DNA from: Pseudomonas sp. FEN
GTDB lineage: Bacteria; Pseudomonadota; Gammaproteobacteria; Pseudomonadales; Pseudomonadaceae
Direction of reading: 5' to 3'
Length of the DNA: 64,000 nt
Assembly (NCBI RefSeq): GCF_904067045.1
Contig: NZ_CAJFDC010000007.1
Location: forward strand, 186,001 to 250,000
Below, piece by piece: positions 45,492 through 53,212 of the stretch; position 1 is the stretch's first letter, and each line of letters opens with the position of its first letter. The notes below the pieces were generated by a model, which had not been told where the DNA came from, made no database searches, and saw only the letters and a program-made list of their open reading frames with translations. A program made the position numbers and the translations under genes.

Positions 45492-47129
45492 ATGTCAGCC
45501 ACTCAAAGGCGCGCAAAGGATTTCCCACTGCACGACGGCAAGGTCATTGCCGCACTGGACACCCTCTTCAGCGAACCAGGCATTGCTATTCCGGGCGACG
45601 GCGCGAGGGTGATCCTCCTCGCCGAAGCCCATCACACCCTCAAGTATCATTCGCCAGGCGCACTCGGCGACGGCCTCAAGGGCAAACCACAGGCCCGTTT
45701 CGAAGGCGGCGAACATACCGCCATCGGCGACGGCGTCCTGCTGCGTTTTGCCAAGGACGCCCCGGCCATTCCGGCCTGGCAGGTTGAACTGCATCTGACC
45801 AACGGTCTGGCCTTGACCTACGGCCAGATCGTCGCTTTGGGCGCGGATTTCTACGGCATCCCGGAGCGGCCGATCGCCGATGGCAACACCCAGGCAGACC
45901 GCCAGGCGCGTTTCACGGCATCCTTCAACTCGCTGGCGGTGCTACCCGCCTCCCGGGAAGAAGCACAGCAGATCCTGCAAGTGATGAAAACCGAGATCAA
46001 CGCCGCCAACCAGGCGATCAGGGACGGCAGGCAACCTCACGAAGCCTACGACGAACTGGGCGATAGCCTGTCCGGCGAGTGGAACAAGATCACCGGCGGA
46101 GGCAGCTTCGCTTCGCCACTGTATCCCTTGGGCCGCTACCTGAAACTGGCCGCCAGCAACTGGGACCACTTCGGCGAATGGGCCTTGCTGGCCTACCAGG
46201 CCGGTCACGCCGCCGCCCTGCAGCAAGCCGTCCTGGCCCATGCCAGCGGAGCCGACCAGGACCTGGAACTGGCCTACGCGATGAATGCCTTTGCCGATCA
46301 TTTCCTCACCGACCTGTTCTCCGGCGGCCATTTGCGGGTGCCACGCAAACAACTGGCCGACAGTGTCACGCCCAGCGACGTGGGCTCGCTGATTTCCCGC
46401 TTCATGCACGACGAAGACAGCAAGTTCGGCCTGAAAGTCAGCAACGATCAGGGCGACCAATGGAACTGCCATGGCGACAAGCGTTATTTCGACACGATCG
46501 ACAGCAGCAACCGGCTCCGGGTCAAACAGGCGGTGCAGCAATCAGTGGATGAAGTGTTCGCGGTGTTTCTCAGTGGCAGCGTCGTTCCCCCCGAGGCCTA
46601 CGCCGCGCTGCGCTCGGTGCCGGACCTGAAGAAGCTAAAAAACAGCCAGGACCGCCTGAATTTCGCCCCGCTGTTCGCCCTCAAGGGCAACACCGTGATG
46701 CGCCGCAACGATGTCAACAACCTCAATGACCGCAGCCAGAGCGATAGCTGGTGGGGCTGGAGTACCTATCTGCTGCTCAAGGACTACAAGCCGAACAAGC
46801 CCGCGGGTTACCTCAATCCTCCCGGCGTGGCCCCGACGATCAAGGCCGATGGCTGGCAGAGCCAGACACCCAGCGACCCCAACTGGCTGCCGGGCAATGC
46901 CGTGCGTTATGCCTTCAGCTACACCAAGGGGCTGGATGAATCCTATAGCGGTCCGTGGACGGCCTATGCCGAACTGAGCGAGCGTTTTCAGCCGACCTTG
47001 AATGTGCCGGTGGACGCCTCGGTGGGGGCCACGGCGCGGCATGTATTCCGCCAGTTTCGCGGCGGTTCGGCCGAACCGATCGGCACGCTCGACAGCCAGG
47101 CCACGACCTTTATCGATAACCATCAGTGA
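45492..47129 (+). CDS. Zinc metallophospholipase C-like protein (PlcA/PlcC-type family)
   Basis: The 545-residue protein has a His/Asp-rich core resembling zinc-dependent phospholipase C enzymes: NWDHFGEWALLAYQAGH (Asp225, His226, His239), NAFADHFLTDLFSGGHLRVPR (Asp269, His270, Asp274, His280), and FMHDEDSKFGLKVSN (His306, Asp307) with WNCHGD (His327). I recall this pattern from the family described for Legionella PlcA/PlcB/PlcC (CegC1) and a P. fluorescens phospholipase C. No Sec signal peptide or membrane segment is visible, so it is either intracellular or released by lysis or another route. AAGGAG precedes ATG 45492. The LexA box upstream predicts DNA-damage induction. A 66-residue protein follows 14 bp downstream. 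Confidence 0.75.
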   Translation: MSATQRRAKDFPLHDGKVIAALDTLFSEPGIAIPGDGARVILLAEAHHTLKYHSPGALGDGLKGKPQARFEGGEHTAIGDGVLLRFAKDAPAIPAWQVELHLTNGLALTYGQIVALGADFYGIPERPIADGNTQADRQARFTASFNSLAVLPASREEAQQILQVMKTEINAANQAIRDGRQPHEAYDELGDSLSGEWNKITGGGSFASPLYPLGRYLKLAASNWDHFGEWALLAYQAGHAAALQQAVLAHASGADQDLELAYAMNAFADHFLTDLFSGGHLRVPRKQLADSVTPSDVGSLISRFMHDEDSKFGLKVSNDQGDQWNCHGDKRYFDTIDSSNRLRVKQAVQQSVDEVFAVFLSGSVVPPEAYAALRSVPDLKKLKNSQDRLNFAPLFALKGNTVMRRNDVNNLNDRSQSDSWWGWSTYLLLKDYKPNKPAGYLNPPGVAPTIKADGWQSQTPSDPNWLPGNAVRYAFSYTKGLDESYSGPWTAYAELSERFQPTLNVPVDASVGATARHVFRQFRGGSAEPIGTLDSQATTFIDNHQ

Positions 47130-47143
47130 CAAGGAGAGCCCCC

Positions 47144-47344
47144 ATGACCTTTACCGTGAAACTCGAACTGGCTTCGGCTCAGTCACTCAAGGATATGCCG
47201 CTGGAACTGCTGGCCGATGGCGTGGCGGTTGCCCGGGCGACAGCGGACGAGACGGGGAAAGTACTATTCGCCACGCAGGTCAAGGCGGCGAAGTGGGCGC
47301 TACGCGTGGATCGGACGATCCTGAAAACACATAGGGCCCCGTAG
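47144..47344 (+). CDS. Small protein encoded after the phospholipase-like gene
   Basis: The 66-residue product (MTFTVKLELASAQSLKDM start) has alternating hydrophobic strands and an LLADGVAVARATADETGKVLF segment like a small beta-sandwich repeat, and a basic C-terminus. I do not recognise a family. The ribosome site AAGGAGAG (47131-47138) is strong and ATG 47144 is 14 bp after the upstream stop, so it is translated from the same SOS-controlled transcript. A partner, chaperone or immunity role is possible but unsupported by homology. Confidence 0.7.
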   Translation: MTFTVKLELASAQSLKDMPLELLADGVAVARATADETGKVLFATQVKAAKWALRVDRTILKTHRAP

Positions 47345-47411
47345 GAGAAGACTCACTTTAGCAAGCCCCCCAGTGTGTCCCCTCGGATTGATCCGGGCAG
47401 GTGCCGAGCGC

Positions 47412-48170
47412 CTAGCCCTTCTGCGCCTCGGCCGCTTCATGGGCCTGGCGCAGTCGCTCGCGGCTGTTGGTCAAGTGCAGACGCATCGCCGCCCGTGCCG
47501 CATCGGAATCCTGGCGGGCAATCGCCTGGTAGATTTCCTCATGCTCACGCTCCAGCCGATTCATGTATTGCTGCTGGTCATCGTGGGCCAGCCGCGCCGA
47601 ATTCACGCGGGTGCGCGGAATGATGCTGGTGCCCAGGTGCGTAATGATATCGGTGAAGTAACGGTTGCCGGTGGACAGGGCAATCTGCAGGTGGAACTGG
47701 AAATCCGAAGCCACCGCATCGCTGGCATGGGCCGCGCTCTCATTCAACGCGTCCAGCGCCGCGCGCATGCCCGCCAACTGCTCCGGCGTGCGTCGCTGCG
47801 CCGCCAGCCCCGCCGACTCGACTTCCAGGCTGATACGAAACTCCAGGATCGCCAGCACATCGCGCAGGGTGACCACAGTCGCCGGATCGATGCGAAAACC
47901 GCTGGGGCTCGGCGTGTCCAGGACAAAGGTACCGATGCCATGCCGGGTTTCCACCTGCCCGGCCGCCTGCAGGCGGGAGATCGCCTCGCGCACCACTGTG
48001 CGGCTGACGCCATGGGCATCCATGATCGCCGACTCGGTGGGCAATTTGTCTCCACGCTTCAGCTGACCATCGCGGATCTGCTCGGTGAGTACCGTGACCA
48101 GTTCCTGGGCAAGGCTGCGGCGCTTTCGGGTCGGGCGAAGCCCGGCGCTCTGGTTTTCCATATCGAACAT
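47412..48170 (-). CDS. FadR-type GntR family regulator of galactarate use
   Basis: The 252-residue protein has an N-terminal winged HTH (LPTESAIMDAHGVSRTVVREAISRLQAAG) and a C-terminal FCD ligand-binding domain (residues ~100-230, with metal-type residues such as FQFHLQIA and HLGTSII). FCD regulators typically repress sugar-acid genes until the acid binds. It shares a 21-bp promoter motif with the kdgD operon 2.1 kb away. Repression of the operon and of itself is the likely role. ATG 48170 is used; ATG 48161 is an alternative. Confidence 0.9.
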   Translation of the reverse strand: MFDMENQSAGLRPTRKRRSLAQELVTVLTEQIRDGQLKRGDKLPTESAIMDAHGVSRTVVREAISRLQAAGQVETRHGIGTFVLDTPSPSGFRIDPATVVTLRDVLAILEFRISLEVESAGLAAQRRTPEQLAGMRAALDALNESAAHASDAVASDFQFHLQIALSTGNRYFTDIITHLGTSIIPRTRVNSARLAHDDQQQYMNRLEREHEEIYQAIARQDSDAARAAMRLHLTNSRERLRQAHEAAEAQKG

Positions 48171-48212
48171 CTATCTCGGCTGAACGGCTGAGCCCGCATC
48201 ATAGCTCAACCG

Positions 48213-48233
48213 GGTTGTACGATCACTGTTGAC
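48213..48233 (-). promoter_or_regulatory. Candidate operator upstream of the gntR gene
   Basis: On the plus strand GGTTGTACGATCAC (48213-48226) extends to GTTGAC (48228-48233), the second copy of the motif at the kdgD promoter. On the minus strand a TATGAT (about 48198-48203) fits as -10, so the motif would overlap the -35 position. It lies 43 bp upstream of the regulator start, consistent with autoregulation. Confidence 0.65.
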
Positions 48234-49966
48234 TATGCGCTGACGGTTTCCTGGGGGACCAGATGTCCGCGTTCGATACGCAGATGTCGTGGGTGGAATT
48301 TGCGCAAGCTGCTGCGATGACCGACGCTGACGATCCCCAGACCCGGAATCTGATCGATCAGGGCTTGATAGAGATCGGCCTCATCCTCTTCGTCCATCGC
48401 CGAGGTCGCCTCGTCCATGAACAGCCATTGCGGTGCATACAACAGCGCGCGGGCAAAGGCCAGGCGCTGTTGTTCGCCCGGGGACAGCATGCGCTGCCAG
48501 TGATTGCTTTCATCCAGGCGCGGAATCAGGTGTTGCAAGCGGCAGGTTTCCAGCACGTGCACATAACGCTCTTGCGTATAGCTGTCGCCGCTCTGTGGAT
48601 AACTCATCGCATCGCTCAGGCTGCCGATCGGCAGGTACGGCTTCTGCGGCAGGAACAGGTAGCGCCGGGCCGGCAAGCGGATATTACCATGGCCCTCGGG
48701 CCAGAGATTGCCCATGGCCCGGAATAGTGTGCTCTTGCCACTGCCGGAACGACCACTGAGCATCAGGCGCTCACCCGCGGCCACGGTCATCTCGGCCCCG
48801 GTCAACAGATGGCGATCGCTGCCCAGGTCCAGGCTGAGGTTCTGCACCTGCAGCTCATCGCCCTCGCTGCGCACATCGATGCCGCGCACGCGGTCCTCGT
48901 TATCGCTCATGGCCTGGCGGAAGCTCAACAGACGGTCGCAGGTGGCGCGCCAGGCGGCCAGTTCCGAATAGGCACTGATAAACCAGCTGAAGTTCTCCTG
49001 CACGTTGCCGAACGCCGAGTTGATCTGCATCAGCTCGCCCAGTTGGATCTTGCCGGCGAAATAGCGCGGGGCCGCCACGATAAAGGGGAAGATAATCGCG
49101 ATCTGACTGTAGCCGGCGGTGAAGAAGGTCAGGCGCTTGGAGACCCGCATGATGTCCCAGAAGTTGTGCCAGACCTTGCCGAAACGCGCGGTCAGGCGCT
49201 GGTTCTCGTTCGATTCGCCATTGAACAAGGCGATACTCTCGGCGTTTTCACGAACCCGGACCATGGAAAAACGCAGGTCGGCTTCAAAACGTTGTTGTTG
49301 GTTGTTCAAGCCGATCAGGCGACGACCGATCAGATGGGTCAGCCAACTGCCTACCGCCGCATAGACCAGCGCGCACCAGAACATGTAGCCGGGAATGGTC
49401 AAGCCAAACACTTCGATGCTGCCCGACACGCCCCACAGGATGATCGAAAACGACACCAGGCTGACCACCGTACGGATCAGCCCCAGGCCCAGGCTCAAGG
49501 TGTTCGAGGTGAAGGTGTTGAGGTCTTCGGAGATCCGCTGGTCCGGGTTATCGGTGTAACCGCCCTGCTCCAGCTGGTAGTAGTTCTTGTGGCCGAGCCA
49601 GCGCTTGAAATGCTGCTCGGTCAGCCAGTTCCGCCAACGGATGGTCAACATCTGGGTCAGGTACAGCCGGTACACCGCGCCAAGAATCGCCACGGCGGCA
49701 ATGCCGCAGAAATACAGGATCAGTTGGGTGAAGGCGGCGACATCCTTCTTTTCCAGGGCATTGTAGAAGTCCCGATACCAACTGTTGATCCAGACCGAAA
49801 TCGCCACGCTGAACAGCGACAGACCGATCACCGCCAGCAGCAGTACCCAGGCCTTGCCCTTTTCCTCACTGCGCCAGTAAGGCGTTGTCATTTGCCAGAC
49901 CCGGCGGAAAAACTGTCCCTGCACGGCATCGTTGACCGCGGAATACTCGGCGTTCTTCTCAGTCAT
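48233..49966 (-). CDS. YddA/SbmA-like ABC transporter, fused permease and ATPase
   Basis: The 577-residue half-transporter has an N-terminal membrane domain of about six helices (SbmA/BacA-like) and a C-terminal ATPase domain. The latter has Walker A GRSGSGKST (about residue 395-405), signature LSPGEQQRLAFARAL, and Walker B WLFMDEATSAMD. It would work as a homodimer in the inner membrane. The group exports or imports peptides, B12 or fatty acyl compounds; the substrate is not evident. It appears to be a single-gene unit, with the gntR promoter just past its stop codon. Confidence 0.88.
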   Translation of the reverse strand: MTEKNAEYSAVNDAVQGQFFRRVWQMTTPYWRSEEKGKAWVLLLAVIGLSLFSVAISVWINSWYRDFYNALEKKDVAAFTQLILYFCGIAAVAILGAVYRLYLTQMLTIRWRNWLTEQHFKRWLGHKNYYQLEQGGYTDNPDQRISEDLNTFTSNTLSLGLGLIRTVVSLVSFSIILWGVSGSIEVFGLTIPGYMFWCALVYAAVGSWLTHLIGRRLIGLNNQQQRFEADLRFSMVRVRENAESIALFNGESNENQRLTARFGKVWHNFWDIMRVSKRLTFFTAGYSQIAIIFPFIVAAPRYFAGKIQLGELMQINSAFGNVQENFSWFISAYSELAAWRATCDRLLSFRQAMSDNEDRVRGIDVRSEGDELQVQNLSLDLGSDRHLLTGAEMTVAAGERLMLSGRSGSGKSTLFRAMGNLWPEGHGNIRLPARRYLFLPQKPYLPIGSLSDAMSYPQSGDSYTQERYVHVLETCRLQHLIPRLDESNHWQRMLSPGEQQRLAFARALLYAPQWLFMDEATSAMDEEDEADLYQALIDQIPGLGIVSVGHRSSLRKFHPRHLRIERGHLVPQETVSA

Positions 49967-50063
49967 TCTTCAAGCTCGGTTAGCGTAAGAAAATTCACCA
50001 GCCGATCATAGATGATTCGCGCCCGGCGTAGCGCGATTTGAAAAGCATTCGTTCAGCACCGGT

Positions 50064-50624
50064 TCAGCGCCGCACCGGGCGCTTCTGCAATTTGCGCTGC
50101 AAGGTCCGCCGATGCATGCCCAGGGCGCGGGCGGTGGCGGAAATATTGCCTTCGTGCTCGGTCAGCACGCGCTGGATATGCTCCCATTGCAGGCGATCCA
50201 CCGACATCGGGTTTTCCGGCACCAGGGTCTCGAGGTCGGCATGTTCGGAGAGCAAGGCGGCCAGCACGTCGTCGGCATCCGCCGGCTTGCACAGGTAGTT
50301 GCAGGCACCGCGCTTGATCGCTTCCACCGCCGTGGCGATGCTCGAATAACCGGTGAGGATCAGCACGCGCATCTCTGGATCAAGCTCCAGCAACTTGGGC
50401 AACAGCACCAGCCCGGAATCGCCGTCCATCTTCAGGTCCAGCGCGGCGTAGTCCGGCAGGTCCTGCTGGGCCAGCATCAGGCCCTCTTCGGCGGAACCGG
50501 CGGTGCTGACGCGAAAACCGCGACGGCTCATGGCGCGCGCCATCACGCGGGTAAAGGTGGCGTCGTCATCCACCAGCAGCAAGTGCGGCAGTTCCTCGCC
50601 TTCGACCTGGATCTCGTCACTCAT
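50064..50624 (-). CDS. roxR: Redox response regulator RoxR (RegA/PrrA family)
   Basis: The 186-residue protein has a receiver domain (Asp63 in AALDLKMDGDSGL) and a C-terminal Fis-type HTH (NISATARALGMHRRTLQRKLQKRPVRR). This RegA/PrrA/ActR layout, with a proline-rich end to the linker, fits RoxR, which controls terminal oxidases such as the cyanide-insensitive oxidase in P. aeruginosa. Its ATG overlaps the roxS stop by four bases (ATGA), so the pair is translationally coupled. Confidence 0.93.
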   Translation of the reverse strand: MSDEIQVEGEELPHLLLVDDDATFTRVMARAMSRRGFRVSTAGSAEEGLMLAQQDLPDYAALDLKMDGDSGLVLLPKLLELDPEMRVLILTGYSSIATAVEAIKRGACNYLCKPADADDVLAALLSEHADLETLVPENPMSVDRLQWEHIQRVLTEHEGNISATARALGMHRRTLQRKLQKRPVRR

Positions 50625-51880
50625 GCTTCGTCTCCTTGGGCGACACGGGGTAGGCGCAGCTCGGTGAGCGTGCCACCTTCCTCATGACTATAGAGTTTCA
50701 CCGAACCGCCGGCGCGTGTCACGCTGGCCTTGCTCAAGAACAGGCCGAGGCCGAAACCTTTGCCCTTGGTGGTAAAAAATGGCTTGCCGATCTGCTCGGC
50801 AATCGCCAATGGTACACCCGCGCCATGGTCACGAATGCTGATGGTCAAGGTCTCGATGGTCCAGTCCAGTTTGACTTCCAGGCCATCCGGACAGGCATCG
50901 GCGGCGTTGTTCAACAGGTTGAGCAAGGCCTGGGTCAGGTCCGGCGGTGGCGCCAGGCGCGGAACCTCGCCCTGCCCCAGGCGCTGGAAGCGGTAACTGG
51001 CCTCCGGGCGCATCAGGTGCCAGCGGTTCAACGCTTCGTCGAGCCAGACCGTGACGTCCTGCATCTCCACCGCCAACCGGCGATTGGCCTCGGCGGCGCG
51101 GACCAGTTGCTGCAGGGTTTCCTTGCATAACTTGACCTGGTCCTGGAGCACGCTCAGGTCGTCCTGCAACAGCGGGTCTGGATGGTCCTGGCGTATTTCC
51201 TTGAGCAGTACGCTCATGGTCGCCAAGGGCGTTCCCAGTTCGTGGGCGGCGCCGGCGGCCTGGGTCGCCACGGCCAGCAGTTGCTGGTCACGCAGGCCCT
51301 CCTCGCGGCGAATGGCGCGTAGCTCTTCCTGGCGGCGCAGTTCCTCGGCCATCTTCGCGGCGAAGAAGGTGATCACCGCGGCGGCCAGGGCAAAGCTCAG
51401 CCACATGCCATAGATCTGCAACTTTTCCCGGGAGATCGGAAAGGTTTCCAGCGGGTAGAACTGCACCAGCAGCAAGGTGTACAACACCAGCGCCACACCG
51501 GAGAGGATGACCGAATAGCGCCAGGGCAAGGTCACCGCGGCGATGGTCAGGGGCACCAGGTAATAGGAAACGAAGGGGTTGGTCGAGCCGCCGGAGAAGT
51601 ACAGCAAGGCACTGTGGATAAACAGGTCGCAGGCCAGTTGCACCGCGTATTCGAGCTCGGTGACCGGCCAGGTGGTGCGCAGGCGCACCACCGTGAAGGC
51701 ACAGAGCACCATGGAGCAGCCCAAGGTGATCGCCAGTTGCAGCCAGGGCAGCGGCAGCAGGTCGAACCAGTAGGCGATGCCCACGGAGCCGGCCTGGGCA
51801 GCGAGGACCAGCATGCGGATAAAGGTCAGGCGCCAGAGGTTCTGGCGAGTCGCGGACAGCAGTTGAACGGGGACGAGCAT
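50621..51880 (-). CDS. roxS: Redox sensor histidine kinase RoxS (RegB/PrrB family)
   Basis: The 419-residue kinase has six membrane helices, the RegB-type quinone-site sequence GGSTNPF at 97-103, and the H-box AAHELGTPLATM with His213. The kinase domain ends with GKGFGLGLFLSK. Cys252 (KLCKETL) lies 39 residues after His213, close to the redox-active Cys of RegB. ATG 51880 follows AGGAGAG and removes a 29-residue extension of the open frame. It senses respiratory redox state and phosphorylates RoxR. Confidence 0.93.
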   Translation of the reverse strand: MLVPVQLLSATRQNLWRLTFIRMLVLAAQAGSVGIAYWFDLLPLPWLQLAITLGCSMVLCAFTVVRLRTTWPVTELEYAVQLACDLFIHSALLYFSGGSTNPFVSYYLVPLTIAAVTLPWRYSVILSGVALVLYTLLLVQFYPLETFPISREKLQIYGMWLSFALAAAVITFFAAKMAEELRRQEELRAIRREEGLRDQQLLAVATQAAGAAHELGTPLATMSVLLKEIRQDHPDPLLQDDLSVLQDQVKLCKETLQQLVRAAEANRRLAVEMQDVTVWLDEALNRWHLMRPEASYRFQRLGQGEVPRLAPPPDLTQALLNLLNNAADACPDGLEVKLDWTIETLTISIRDHGAGVPLAIAEQIGKPFFTTKGKGFGLGLFLSKASVTRAGGSVKLYSHEEGGTLTELRLPRVAQGDEA

Positions 51881-51983
51881 GAGCTCTCCTGATGAGCGCT
51901 CCAGGCGGATCGCCGGGAGTATAACCAAGCCGGGGCCTGGACAGGCAAATGTGCGGCAAACCGCCACAGCGGACCAAAGGGCT

Positions 51984-52122
51984 CGTTGTTGCGAGGGGAC
52001 TCGCCCCGCTGCCGCTCAGTCAAGGCCGAACACGGTACGGTCGACGCTCGATTGCTCGCGAAGGGGCTCGTGAGAACGCCAAAAGCGTCGCGGCGGTGCG
52101 GCGTCCCGACAAACCCTGCTCC
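51984..52122. repeat. REP-like degenerate repeats in the roxS/SIMPL intergenic region
   Basis: The ~400-bp gap between the divergent roxS and SIMPL genes contains GTTGCGAGGGGACTCGCCCC near 51987 and GAAGGGGCTCG, GGCGTCCCGACAAACCCTGCTCC nearer 52100, the diverged arms of REP-type elements. The final ~150 bp before 52279 should hold the SIMPL promoter. I see no gene in the gap. Confidence 0.6.
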
Positions 52123-52278
52123 AGGTTACCTGGCGTTTGCAATATCCCACCGCCTTGACCGGCGGCTCTATAAGTATTGAAGTTGTAACAACGCGAACCG
52201 GACAATCCAGCCGTAGTCTGATACCTGCACGCGGGACTGCCCGACACGACCCGCGCACCGAACCCCAAGGAGCTTCAT

Positions 52279-52989
52279 ATGCACTTCACGCGCCGCGCCG
52301 CCCTGCTCGCCCTCAGTCTCAGTAGCTTCGCCAGCCTTCCGGCCCTGGCCGCCGACGAGCCGCGTTACAACCTGATATCCCTGCGCGCCGAAGCCAGCCA
52401 GGAAGTGGCCCGCGACCTGATGATCGTGACCCTCTACACCGAGGCGCAGAACAGCGATCCGGCCAAGCTCGCCGCCGACATCACCAGCACCATGAACAAG
52501 GCACTGGGCCAGGCCAAGGCGGTCAAGGAGATCAACCTGCGCCAGGGCAGCCGCAATAGCTACCCGATTTATGACAACAAGACCCAGAGGATCACCGGCT
52601 GGCGTGAGCGCGCCGAGTTGCGCCTGGAAAGCAGCGACTTTGCCGCGCTGTCCAAGCTGACCGGCGAACTGATGCAGGACCTGAAAATGGAAAGCATGGA
52701 CTTCGCGATTGCCAGCAGCACCCGCAAGGCCAGCGAGGATGCCCTGCTCAAGGAGGCCATCGCCGCGTTCAAGGCCCGCGCCCAACTGGCCGCCGATGCC
52801 TTGGGCGGCAAGGGTTACAAGATTGTCAGCCTGAATCTCAACAGCAACGGTTATCCACAGCCGTTCCCGCGCGGCGCGATGATGATGATGAAACCCACAG
52901 CCAAGGAGGACGCACCGGCGCTGGACGTGGAAGCCGGCAAGGCCCAGGTCAGCATGAATGCCGAGGGGATGATCGAAGTCCTGCAGTAA
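52279..52989 (+). CDS. SIMPL domain (DUF541) periplasmic protein
   Basis: The 236-residue protein has a signal peptide (MHFTRRAALLALSLSSFASLPALAAD, cleavage near residue 25) and a SIMPL/DUF541 domain: ISLRAEASQEVARDLMIVTLYTE near the N-terminus and a YKIVSLNLNSNG late. The family (BP26/OMP28-like) forms periplasmic channel-like oligomers, with an unclear role in oxidative or envelope stress. AAGGAG precedes ATG 52279. It is divergent from roxSR, as I recall for PA4492. Confidence 0.9.
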   Translation: MHFTRRAALLALSLSSFASLPALAADEPRYNLISLRAEASQEVARDLMIVTLYTEAQNSDPAKLAADITSTMNKALGQAKAVKEINLRQGSRNSYPIYDNKTQRITGWRERAELRLESSDFAALSKLTGELMQDLKMESMDFAIASSTRKASEDALLKEAIAAFKARAQLAADALGGKGYKIVSLNLNSNGYPQPFPRGAMMMMKPTAKEDAPALDVEAGKAQVSMNAEGMIEVLQ

Positions 52990-53003
52990 ACGCCCTCATT
53001 GCA

Positions 53004-53094
53004 GGAGCCAGCTTGCTGGCGATGAACGTCGCCACACCGGGGGCAGTCTGATTCCCCGCGTTATCCTTGACGACCATCGCCAGCAAGCTGGCTC
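53004..53094. repeat. REP pair with perfect 20-bp arms
   Basis: GAGCCAGCTTGCTGGCGATG at 53004-53023 is exactly inverted at 53075-53094, 51 bp apart. Each arm contains the inner palindrome CCAGCTTGCTGG. It lies between the SIMPL gene and the first dipeptide-binding protein gene, which may be insulated by it. Confidence 0.85.
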
Positions 53095-53212
53095 ATTGGA
53101 CTTACGGTGTTTGCCGGGGCTCATTTTCTCGGTGGCCCCGGCGCCAAGACCTGGATAGGCCGTGCTAGAGTCGGATCTCCCCCGCTCTATTGCGCACCTT
53201 CGAGGCTTTTCA

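Noticed and set aside
45461..45787. Plus-strand frame starting MKNTTYQGARHVSH
   Set aside because: It overlaps the phospholipase gene in another frame and lacks a ribosome site; only the frame from 45492 has AAGGAG and family motifs.
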